Shown here one piece after another: positions 34,170 to 41,418 of a stretch of 64,000 bases of DNA. A model generated the notes under the pieces. That model was given only the letters and a program-made list of their open reading frames with translations, ran no database searches and was not told the DNA's origin. Origin of the DNA: Haloferax prahovense DSM 18310 (GTDB taxonomy: Archaea > Halobacteriota > Halobacteria > Halobacteriales > Haloferacaceae); contig NZ_AOLG01000008.1 in the NCBI RefSeq assembly GCF_000336815.1, forward strand, positions 299,237-363,236, read 5' to 3'. Numbering within the stretch: position 1 is the stretch's first letter; each line of letters begins with the position of its first letter. A program made the position numbers and the translations under genes.

Positions 34170-35012
34170 TCAGCTCTCGCGGACGATGACGAACTCCGCG
34201 AGGTCGCGGAGATACTCCAGCGGCTCAGAGTCCTCGACGCCCGAGGAGTCGAGGGCCGAAAGCGCTTCGTCGGCCTGCTGTCGGGCCCGGCGGTTCGCTT
34301 CCTCGGGGGTCAGGTCCGTCACCTGTACGAGCGACGGCCGACCCATCTCGGCGTCCTGTCCCGTCGGCTTGCCGAGTTCCTCGGCGTCGGCCGTGGCGTC
34401 CAGCACGTCGTCGCGAATCTGGAAGGCGACGCCGACGCGGGCCGCGTAGTCGCCGAACGCCTCGACGACGTGGGCGTCGCCGCCGGCGGCGACAGCGCCG
34501 AGTTCGGCGGCGGCGCGGAACAGCGCCCCCGTCTTGCGGTGGGCGAGTTGCATGTACTCGGCTTCGTTGGACGGGACCGCGACGAGTTCGGTCGCCTCGC
34601 CCTCGCCGAGTTCGACCATCGATTCGGCGACGATGCGGGTGGCGCGGTCGGACGACGAGAGGAGGGCGAACGCCTCGCCGAGCAGGCCGTCGGAGGCGAT
34701 GATTGCCGGGCCGTAGCCGTACTCGGCCCACGCGCTGGGCGTGCCGCGGCGGATGTCGGACCGGTCGATGATGTCGTCGACGACGAGCGAGGCGTTGTGG
34801 ACGAGTTCGACGCCGACCGCGAAGTCGACGGCGTCCTCGGGGGTGCCACCGACGGCCTCGCAGGCGAGGATGGTCACGGCGGGGCGGACGCGCTTGCCCC
34901 CCGCGAGAGCGACGTGGTCGAGTTGGTCGGCGAGTTCCGACGGCTCGACCGCCGAGACGACCTCCTCGAGGCGGTCGTTTACCATCGTGACCCGGCGCTC
35001 CAGGTATTCCAT
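34170..35012 (-). CDS. idsA3: Polyprenyl (geranylgeranyl-type) diphosphate synthase
   Basis: A 280-residue trans-prenyltransferase that extends allylic diphosphates with isopentenyl diphosphate for archaeal lipid chains or quinones. The first Asp-rich motif is VDDIIDRSDIRRG (DDxxD plus RRG) and the second is QIRDDVLD. GGKRVRPAV binds the pyrophosphate. The ATG at 35012 (MEYLERRV) is chosen. Longer in-frame extensions run into the copied etfA 3' end and are artefacts. Product chain length is not certain from sequence. Confidence 0.93.
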   Translation of the reverse strand: MEYLERRVTMVNDRLEEVVSAVEPSELADQLDHVALAGGKRVRPAVTILACEAVGGTPEDAVDFAVGVELVHNASLVVDDIIDRSDIRRGTPSAWAEYGYGPAIIASDGLLGEAFALLSSSDRATRIVAESMVELGEGEATELVAVPSNEAEYMQLAHRKTGALFRAAAELGAVAAGGDAHVVEAFGDYAARVGVAFQIRDDVLDATADAEELGKPTGQDAEMGRPSLVQVTDLTPEEANRRARQQADEALSALDSSGVEDSEPLEYLRDLAEFVIVRES

Positions 35013-35117
35013 TGTCGGTTCGTAGGGTTGGGTAGGGAAGTACGTACCGGATTTGGAGAAACCGCGCGACTGGGGTGCGGCGGTAGTCGGAGAACACCTG
35101 ATTGGGAGACGCCTGCC

Positions 35118-35215
35118 CGAACTGTTCGATGAGTTCCGGAACCACGTGCGACAGCCTTTTTCCGGACGCTCACCGGTTCGCGTCCGCAAAAATCTGGACC
35201 AAAAACGGATGACGT
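35118..35215 (-). repeat. Copied etfA 3' end followed by the same hairpin element
   Basis: Bases 35118-35142 repeat exactly the 25 bp at 35221-35245 inside the etfA 3' end, 103 bp apart. Between them lies the 53-bp core seen after the radical SAM gene: CCTTTTTCCGGA at 35155-35166, a 16-nt variable stretch, then TCCGCAAAAATCTGGACC and AAAAACG ending at 35207. Here the stem is CGGACGC/GCGTCCG, whereas the radical SAM copies have CGGAGT/ACTCCG: both arms changed together. The etfA stop codon itself is not in the copy. Confidence 0.88.
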
Positions 35216-36169
35216 TTACTCGAACTGTTCGATGAGTTCCGGAACTACCTCGAAGAGGTCGCCGACGATGCCGTAGTCGGCGATGTCGAAGATGGGCGCG
35301 TCGGGGTCGGTGTTGATGGCGACGATGTTCTCGGCACCCTTCATCCCGGCGACGTGCTGGACGGCGCCGGAGATGCCGATTGCGATGTAGAACTTCGGCG
35401 TGACGACCTTCCCGGACTGGCCGACCTGTCGGTCCTTCGGGAGCCAGCCGTTGTCGACGATGGGCCGCGACGACGAGAGCGTCGCGCCGAGCGCGTCGGC
35501 GAGTTCCTGCACGAGTTCGATGTTCTCTTCTTCTTCGATGCCGCGGCCGACGGAGACGAGCACGTCGGCGTCGGTGATGTCCACGTCGCCGCTGCCGGCT
35601 TCCTCGAAGCCGGTCACGCGCGAGCGCACGCGAGACTCGTCAAGGTCGAACGAGAAGGCCTCGACGGTGGGTTCGCCCGGCTCCTCGGCGGCGTCCCACT
35701 CGCCGGGGCGGACGGTGACCGCGGCGCGGTCGGCGTCGACCTCGACGGTCGATTCGACCTTCGAGGCGTACATCTCGCGGGTGACGACGAGGCCGCCGTC
35801 GTTCTGTAGGCCGATGGCGTCGGTCACGAGCGGGAGGTCGAGGCGTTCTGCGACCGCGGGGGCGTAGTCGAGACCGTTGACCGTGTTGCCCATGAGGACG
35901 TACGTGGGGTCGAGCTCCTCGGAGAGGGCCTCGACGGCCTGCACGTACACGTCGTGGTTGAATTCGTCGCCCTCGGCGACGGTGTGAATCGCGTCCACGC
36001 CGGCGAGCGAGAGCGCCTCGGCGAAGGCGTCCACGTCGCCGCCGATGACCGCGAGGTGGAGGTCGCCGCCGGTGTCGCCGACGAGGTCGGCGCCGGCCGT
36101 CACGAGTTCGAACGACACGTCGCGGAGGCTTCCGCGGCGGTGCTCGACGACGGCGAGCACGTCGCTCAT
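35216..36169 (-). CDS. etfA: Electron transfer flavoprotein, alpha subunit
   Basis: A 317-residue FAD-binding subunit. The C-terminal FAD domain has the family signature from [20 protein letters not shown] through [20 protein letters not shown] and [19 protein letters not shown]. It pairs with EtfB to carry electrons from acyl-CoA and other dehydrogenases to the quinone pool. Its ATG overlaps the etfB stop (ATGA), so both are coupled. The gene's last 25 coding bases recur 103 bp downstream around a hairpin element. Confidence 0.96.
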   Translation of the reverse strand: MSDVLAVVEHRRGSLRDVSFELVTAGADLVGDTGGDLHLAVIGGDVDAFAEALSLAGVDAIHTVAEGDEFNHDVYVQAVEALSEELDPTYVLMGNTVNGLDYAPAVAERLDLPLVTDAIGLQNDGGLVVTREMYASKVESTVEVDADRAAVTVRPGEWDAAEEPGEPTVEAFSFDLDESRVRSRVTGFEEAGSGDVDITDADVLVSVGRGIEEEENIELVQELADALGATLSSSRPIVDNGWLPKDRQVGQSGKVVTPKFYIAIGISGAVQHVAGMKGAENIVAINTDPDAPIFDIADYGIVGDLFEVVPELIEQFE

Positions 36170-36963
36170 TGCGCGCCCACCCCCTTCTCGCGGAGGACGG
36201 TCGCAAGGTCGGCGGCCTGCTCCCCGGCGTCACCCTCGAAGTAGGTCGCGTCGGACTCGGTCTCCGGCTCGTACACGTCGGTCAGGACGAGGTCGGACTC
36301 GACCGCCGCGGCGTCGAGGCCGAGGTCGGAGAGCGCGAGCGGCTTGATCTCCTTCGACTGGGCCTGCCGAATCCCGCGCAGGCTCGCGTAGCGGGGCTCG
36401 TTGATACCGGTCTGGATGGTGAGGACCGCGGGCAGGTCGACCTCGGTGAGCTCCTCCACGCCGCCTTCGAGTTCGCGGCGGACGTTCGCCACGCCGCCGT
36501 CGGCGTCGAGGTCGAGCGCGTTCACGACCGCGGCCCACTCGAAGTCGATCGCCGAGGCGAGCGAGACGCCGGTCGCGCCGAAGCTGTCGTCGTTCGCCTG
36601 CACGCCCGTCAGGACGAGGTCGGGGCCTTCCTCCTCGACGACCGCCGAGAGCAGGCGCGTCTTCGCGCCCACGTCGAGCAGGTCCACGCCGTCGAGCGCG
36701 TCGTCCCACACGCGGACCGCGCGGTCGACACCCTTGGCGAGCGCCATGCGGATGGTCTCTTCGGACCGCTCGGGGCCGATGGTGACGGCGACGACCTCCA
36801 CGTCGTCGTCGCTCTCCTCGGCGATTTGGACGGCTTCCTCGACCGCGTACTCGTCCCACTCGTTGAGGTCGTAGTCGAGGTACTGGTCCGCCACGCGGAG
36901 CCCGTCGAGCTCGAAGTCCTCTTCGACCTCGGCGACCTCCTTGACGGTTACGAGAACTTTCAT
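36166..36963 (-). CDS. etfB: Electron transfer flavoprotein, beta subunit
   Basis: A 265-residue partner of EtfA. The N-terminus KVLVTVKEVAEVEEDFELDG, then YDLNEWDEYAVEEAVQIAEE, GVQANDDSFGATGVSLAS and the C-terminal TIQTGINEPRYASLRGIRQA are the EtfB hallmarks. The real start is ATG 36963; a TTG directly upstream is also in frame but unneeded. The TATA box CGTTTATTC (minus strand, 36987-36995) lies 24-32 nt before the ATG. The operon order is etfB-etfA. Confidence 0.96.
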   Translation of the reverse strand: MKVLVTVKEVAEVEEDFELDGLRVADQYLDYDLNEWDEYAVEEAVQIAEESDDDVEVVAVTIGPERSEETIRMALAKGVDRAVRVWDDALDGVDLLDVGAKTRLLSAVVEEEGPDLVLTGVQANDDSFGATGVSLASAIDFEWAAVVNALDLDADGGVANVRRELEGGVEELTEVDLPAVLTIQTGINEPRYASLRGIRQAQSKEIKPLALSDLGLDAAAVESDLVLTDVYEPETESDATYFEGDAGEQAADLATVLREKGVGAQ

Positions 36964-37032
36964 CAACGTTCACTACCGACCGGGGAGAATAAACGTTTTC
37001 GCACCGCGGTCGTCGGCGACGCCGTCCCCCGA

Positions 37033-38223
37033 TTACTCCTCGTCTTCGTCCTCGTCGGGGAGCGAGATGAGGTTCTCGCGGCCGAGGCGCAGTTTCTCGA
37101 CGCGCTCCTCGTCGGCCATCGCCGACAGGAGCTGCGAGACTTTGGCGTCGGACCAGCCGGTCTCCTTGACGATGTTCGCCTGCTTCATCCGCCCGCCGCT
37201 CCGTTCCAAGAGGAGTTCGACCCGCTCTTCGTCCGAGAGTAAGTCGAGGTCGATATCGTCGGGCGCTTCGCCTGCTTCGCCGTCGTCGTCAACCTCTTCG
37301 TCGGTGCCGAGTTCGTCGGCCGGCTCCGGCGTCGGCTCCTGACGCCGCGTGGGCGTCGATGCCGACGGTTTGGCCGTGGCCGCGTCGCCCGGCCGCCGCC
37401 GGGTGAACAGGACGACTCCCGCCACGAGCACCAAGAAGACGATGGCACCGCCACCGACGAGCGTCCACGGAATGGCTCCGTCAGACCCTGTGGAAACGTA
37501 ACTCACGCTTAGTTGCTCGGTCGACTCGAACGTCCGCGGCCCCTCGGCGACGACGGCGTTGTTCTCCAGCGGGATGTCCGTGTCACTGACGGCGTAGCCC
37601 GGGGGCGTCTGAATCGTGAGGTTCTGGTTCGACTGCAGCGAGGTGACCCACGTCTCGCCGCCACCGGCCGAGAAGGCGTCACCGACGCGCAGCCCTTCGT
37701 CGGTCTGTTCCGCGAAGTTCGTCCAGGTGAACCTCAACACGAGGACGCCGGTCCCGTTTTCGACGTACCCCGTCGTCGTCGCGTTCTGGACGGTCATCGA
37801 CCGACCGGTCTGCTCGGCGGCCGTCTGGCTGACACGCTGAAAGAAGGCGGCGTCGGGGCCGACATCGGTGGTTCCCTGCTCGTACTCCTGTGCGAACTCT
37901 TCGAACGCCGCGGTCTCGTTTCGCGTCTCGAGCTCGTAGCGCATCTCGATGCGCCAGTCCGCCGAGCGGTCGTCGCGAACTCGAATCGATATCTCCGTCC
38001 GCGGCGACCGTTCGAGACTCGTCTGCTGGGTGACGAGCGGTGCGCGGCCGAGGGCGGTGGGCGCTTGCGAGCGAGAGTCGGAACCGAAAACGTCGACTCC
38101 GGAATCGTCGACTGCCGCGTCAACGCCGTGAGCGCCAAGCGCAGTCATATCTGTGGCCGCCGCCGGGACTGCGACGCCGGAGACGATGGTGAGGAGGGCA
38201 ACGATGAGGGCGGCGCTCCGCAT
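37033..38223 (-). CDS. Secreted-head, membrane-anchored winged-helix protein
   Basis: A 396-residue type I membrane protein. It has a signal peptide (RSAALIVALLTIVSGVAVPA), an extracellular domain (about 25-245), one membrane helix (about 249-272; WTLVGGGAIVFLVLVAGVVL), a low-complexity acidic linker and a C-terminal winged helix (about 346-390; MKQANIVKETGWSDAKVSQL). So an outside sensor domain appears fused to an inside DNA-binding domain. The start at 38223 is chosen by the signal peptide and a GCGTTTTC box about 27 nt upstream. It diverges from a secreted protein gene 145 bp away. Confidence 0.87.
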   Translation of the reverse strand: MRSAALIVALLTIVSGVAVPAAATDMTALGAHGVDAAVDDSGVDVFGSDSRSQAPTALGRAPLVTQQTSLERSPRTEISIRVRDDRSADWRIEMRYELETRNETAAFEEFAQEYEQGTTDVGPDAAFFQRVSQTAAEQTGRSMTVQNATTTGYVENGTGVLVLRFTWTNFAEQTDEGLRVGDAFSAGGGETWVTSLQSNQNLTIQTPPGYAVSDTDIPLENNAVVAEGPRTFESTEQLSVSYVSTGSDGAIPWTLVGGGAIVFLVLVAGVVLFTRRRPGDAATAKPSASTPTRRQEPTPEPADELGTDEEVDDDGEAGEAPDDIDLDLLSDEERVELLLERSGGRMKQANIVKETGWSDAKVSQLLSAMADEERVEKLRLGRENLISLPDEDEDEE

Positions 38224-38368
38224 ACGTAAATCCGTTTCATCCGGCGATGAAAACGCTTTCCATCGACTCAACAGCGTCATACGTCGCCGACGTGCGCTCT
38301 CGAGGCTTCGCCGTGCCGACGCCGCCAAGAGGGTCATTTTAGTACCGGCACCGTGTACCCTCACGGCG

Positions 38369-39736
38369 ATGAAGGCCCTCCCGCTCGTCGTCGTCATGCT
38401 CTTGGTGGCGTCGCCGGTTCTCGGCGCGGTCGGTCCCGCGGACGGCTCGGCCCAAGCGACGGCTCTCGACGAGCCGGCCCCCGCACAGGTCCAGTCGCCG
38501 TCCAACGAGACGATTCACGTCCTCGATATCCCGTCGTCGCAACTGGTTCGAGCGACCGTCGAGCCCGCCCATGTCGACCTCGGCCCGTCCCTCGGCTTCG
38601 CCGGCCTCGATACCAGCGGCGAGGTTCAATCGCGCGCGTCGATCGAGCGTATCGAGTCCGCGGGTGACGACAGCACCCGCCAACAGCTCATTCTCGACGA
38701 GATAAACAGCATCGAGCAGCGCGCGATTGCGCTGCAAAGCGCACAGCGCTCCGCAATCGAACGGTTCAACGCGGGGGAGCTTACCGCGCGCGAACTCCTC
38801 GTCGAACTCGCGCGAATCGACGCCGAGGCCCGCGGCCTCAACGAGCGACGCGTCGCCCTCCGGGAACTCGCCACCGAGACGTCGGACTTCTCTATCAACT
38901 CCGGCCGGCTCGCGGCGCTCGAACGCGAACTCGACACGTTCACCGGTCCCGTCCGAAAGTACGCCGTCTTGGTCATGACCGGGGAGTCCGATACCGCGCG
39001 GTTCTCTGTCCGAACGAGCGAGACGGGCGTCGTCCTCGGCGTCGTAGCCGACGGAGAGTACGTCCGCGAGGCCTACCGTGCCGGGCTTCGCAACCGCGAC
39101 CAGAGCACGGTCTCCTACGAGGAGGCGCTCGACATCGTCGCGGAGAGCTACCCCACCATCTACTCGAGCCGCGCCGCGCAGAACGGGACCAACGTCATCA
39201 GCGCCGGTGACAGCCACCGCGTGCGAATCAACTACGACCGCGGCCAGTTGACTGCCTACGTTGACGCCGGGAGCGGGCGGGTGTTCAAGGAGTCGCAGAC
39301 CCGCCCACTCGGTTCGATTGCGACCGGGGCCGTCGCGACCGAGGTCAAAGACGGCCTCGCGCTCACTGTCGACCGGACCTACCCCGGGGGGCCGCTCCGA
39401 ATCCAGCTGAACGAAAGCGGGAGCGACGACCCGGTAGACGCGAACGTCACCATCGGACTCGAAGCCAGCCAAGAGAGCACGCTTCTCGGCCACACCGGCA
39501 CCGACGGGACGCTCTGGACCGTCTCGCCGTCGTCCCCCTACACCATTACGGTGATTAAGGGCAACTCGGCGGTCGTGCTCACCACTTCACCGACGCCGAT
39601 GCCCGACCTCGTCATGAACACGACCGCGGAGGCGAACGACAGCGCCGCGATGATCACCTCGACGCCGACCGAGTCGACGAGTTCCGCGTCGGTCGGTTCG
39701 GAGGGCGCACCGCCCGGTCCGCCGGCGGTCATCTGA
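38369..39736 (+). CDS. Secreted haloarchaeal protein, 455 aa, unknown
   Basis: An N-terminal signal peptide (KALPLVVVMLLVASPVLGAV) is followed by a helical, coiled-coil-like region (about 90-200; RQQLILDEINSIEQRAIALQ and similar), then beta-rich domains and a Thr/Ser/Pro-rich C-terminal tail without a clear membrane helix. The ATTTTAGTACC box (38337-38347) lies at the leaderless distance. It diverges from the membrane-anchored winged-helix gene, which might sense or regulate it. No enzyme motif is visible. Confidence 0.8.
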   Translation: MKALPLVVVMLLVASPVLGAVGPADGSAQATALDEPAPAQVQSPSNETIHVLDIPSSQLVRATVEPAHVDLGPSLGFAGLDTSGEVQSRASIERIESAGDDSTRQQLILDEINSIEQRAIALQSAQRSAIERFNAGELTARELLVELARIDAEARGLNERRVALRELATETSDFSINSGRLAALERELDTFTGPVRKYAVLVMTGESDTARFSVRTSETGVVLGVVADGEYVREAYRAGLRNRDQSTVSYEEALDIVAESYPTIYSSRAAQNGTNVISAGDSHRVRINYDRGQLTAYVDAGSGRVFKESQTRPLGSIATGAVATEVKDGLALTVDRTYPGGPLRIQLNESGSDDPVDANVTIGLEASQESTLLGHTGTDGTLWTVSPSSPYTITVIKGNSAVVLTTSPTPMPDLVMNTTAEANDSAAMITSTPTESTSSASVGSEGAPPGPPAVI

Positions 39737-39775
39737 CCGGAGCTTCTTATCCCATGACGGGGCCACCCCGTCTCG

Positions 39776-40258
39776 ATGTCTCGTCAGTTCCGCCGCTCGA
39801 CTCGCGGCTCGTCCGTGCTCCTCGGGAGCGTGCTCCTCATCGGTCTCGTGGTCGTCGTCGCGGCCGCCGTCGGCGCGGTGGCGTTCGACGCGGCCGAGTC
39901 CTCGCCGACACCGACCCGACCGACAGCGCTGTCGCTCGCGGTCTCGGGCGACACGCTGTCGCTGACCCACGAGGGTGGCGCGCCACTCGACGTGAAGTCA
40001 CTCGCGATTCGCATCTCCGTGGGCGGAGAGCCGCTCGCCTACCAACCGCCCGTGCCGTTCTTCTCGGCCAGCGGGTTCCGTCCCGGACCGACCGGTCCGT
40101 TCAACGCCGCGGCCGACTCCCGGTGGACCGCGGGCGAGACGGCGACGCTCGAACTCGCGGGGACGAACGACCCGGACATCGAACCTGGCGCGACGGTAAC
40201 CGTCCGCGTCTTCGACGGAGAGACGCCGGTCGCGGCGCTCGAAGCGAGCGCGTCGTGA
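39776..40258 (+). CDS. Type IV pilin-like protein
   Basis: A 160-residue protein. RRSTRGSSVLLGSVLLIGL and the hydrophobic helix that follows (VVVVAAAVGAVAF) resemble the N-terminal assembly domain of archaeal pilins, with a probable prepilin-peptidase site after Arg-Gly. The rest is a beta-rich domain (LSLAVSGDTLSLTHEGGAPL) as in haloarchaeal pilin-domain proteins. CTTCTTAT at 39743-39750 is 26-33 nt before the ATG. It could be a minor pilin or a surface protein. Confidence 0.8.
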   Translation: MSRQFRRSTRGSSVLLGSVLLIGLVVVVAAAVGAVAFDAAESSPTPTRPTALSLAVSGDTLSLTHEGGAPLDVKSLAIRISVGGEPLAYQPPVPFFSASGFRPGPTGPFNAAADSRWTAGETATLELAGTNDPDIEPGATVTVRVFDGETPVAALEASAS

Positions 40259-40307
40259 GTCGGCGGTGACGAAAACGAGCGTCCGAGTCGAACGCGGCGG
40301 TCGCGGT

Positions 40308-40931
40308 TTATTCCTCTGGTGCGCGCGCGATGGTCACGATGGCCCGCGGACTGCCGGGCTGGCGCTGGAGGATGTGGTGTTCGATGTCGACGAAGCCCGC
40401 GGCCTCGAACATTCGGTCGGCCTCCTCCTCGTCGTAGAACAGCATGATGGCGTCCGCCAACTTCTGGAAGACGCCGGATTTCGGGTCGTCGGGACCGACG
40501 ACGAGGACTTTGCTCCCCGGCTTCACCACGCGTCGGAACTCCTCGAGCGCGGTGACCGGGTTCGGCCAGTACTCGATGGAGCCGGACGACCAGATGACGT
40601 CGAAGGAGTCGTCGGCGAAGGGGAGCCGCTCTGCGTCCCCGCGATAGAACCTGACCTCGTCGTTCTTGCCGAACTTCTCCCACGCCTTCTGCATCTGGTG
40701 GATACTCTGGTCGAGGCCGTGGACGTCGTCGGTGTAGCGGAGCAGTCCCTCGGTTCCGAAGCCGGTGCCACAGCCCACGTCGAGGACGCGGTCGCCCTGC
40801 TGGATGTCGAGCATCTCCAGCGCCTCGTCGCGCATCTCCTCGTTCCAGATGAACGGGTTCACCCGGTCGTACACCTTCGAGAGGTACTTGTAGAACAGGC
40901 GGGCCCGCGCTTTGTTTTCGAGGACTCCCAT
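40308..40931 (-). CDS. SAM-dependent methyltransferase, UbiE/MenG-like
   Basis: A 207-residue class I methyltransferase. VLDVGCGTGFGTEGLLRYTD (about 50-69) is motif I, and GDAERLPFADDSFDVIWSSG (about 97-116) covers motif II and the post-II region. An N-terminal FYKYLSKVYDRVNPFIWNEE resembles quinone methyltransferases, and haloarchaeal relatives are assigned to menaquinone synthesis. The ATG at 40931 fits a TATA GTTATC on the minus strand 26-31 nt upstream. It diverges from the ATP synthase cluster; both serve respiration. Confidence 0.85.
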   Translation of the reverse strand: MGVLENKARARLFYKYLSKVYDRVNPFIWNEEMRDEALEMLDIQQGDRVLDVGCGTGFGTEGLLRYTDDVHGLDQSIHQMQKAWEKFGKNDEVRFYRGDAERLPFADDSFDVIWSSGSIEYWPNPVTALEEFRRVVKPGSKVLVVGPDDPKSGVFQKLADAIMLFYDEEEADRMFEAAGFVDIEHHILQRQPGSPRAIVTIARAPEE

Positions 40932-41085
40932 CGCGCAGGGATTAGGACTCACCGATGATAACGGTGCGGATTCGCCGCGCCGGTCGGCGTTCTCGGGGGT
41001 AAATCGCCGCGTTCCCCGAGCGTCTGTCACAGACTTTCCGCAAACACCTTATACAGCGCTTGTGCAACGTTCCTGTGATACGAGT
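40932..41085. promoter_or_regulatory. Divergent promoters: methyltransferase and ATP synthase
   Basis: GATAAC at 40957-40962 is the minus-strand TATA box of the methyltransferase gene. CTTATAC at 41048-41054 is the plus-strand TATA box of the atp cluster and predicts a transcript start near 41079, about 7 nt before the atpH ATG. Confidence 0.6.
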
Positions 41086-41418
41086 ATGCCGAGACAAGAG
41101 GTTCTCGAACGAATCAAAACGGCCGAGCAGGAGGCCGACGACATCGTTGAAGAGGCCGAGGCCAAACGTGAGGAGCTCGTCGCGGAGGCGCGTCGCGAAG
41201 CCGATGAGATTCGCTCCGAGGCCGAAGAAGAGGCCGCAGAGCTCGAATCCGAGCGTCTACAGGAGGGACGCGCGGACATAGAGTCGGAGCGGGAACGCAT
41301 CCTCGAAGAAGGCGAGGACGCCCGCGACGAACTGGTTGCCGAGGCGGAAGACCACATCGACGACGCGGTCGAATTCGCCATCGGCCAATTCGAGGAGGCG
41401 GTTGATGCTCAGACCTGA
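41086..41418 (+). CDS. atpH: A-type ATP synthase subunit H (peripheral stalk)
   Basis: A 110-residue, almost entirely coiled-coil protein (RIKTAEQEADDIVEEAEAKR and on) with regular charged heptads. Together with subunit E it forms the outer stalk that holds A3B3 still against the rotor. It is the first gene of the cluster, behind the TATA box at 41048-41054. Its stop overlaps the atpI start region by 14 bp. Confidence 0.93.
   Translation: MPRQEVLERIKTAEQEADDIVEEAEAKREELVAEARREADEIRSEAEEEAAELESERLQEGRADIESERERILEEGEDARDELVAEAEDHIDDAVEFAIGQFEEAVDAQT

Noticed and set aside
34225-35145. Extended polyprenyl synthase reading frame starting with an EtfA-like peptide
   Set aside because: The EtfA-like residues come from the copied etfA 3' end at 35118-35142. 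The frame differs from the enzyme frame and is not a fusion protein.
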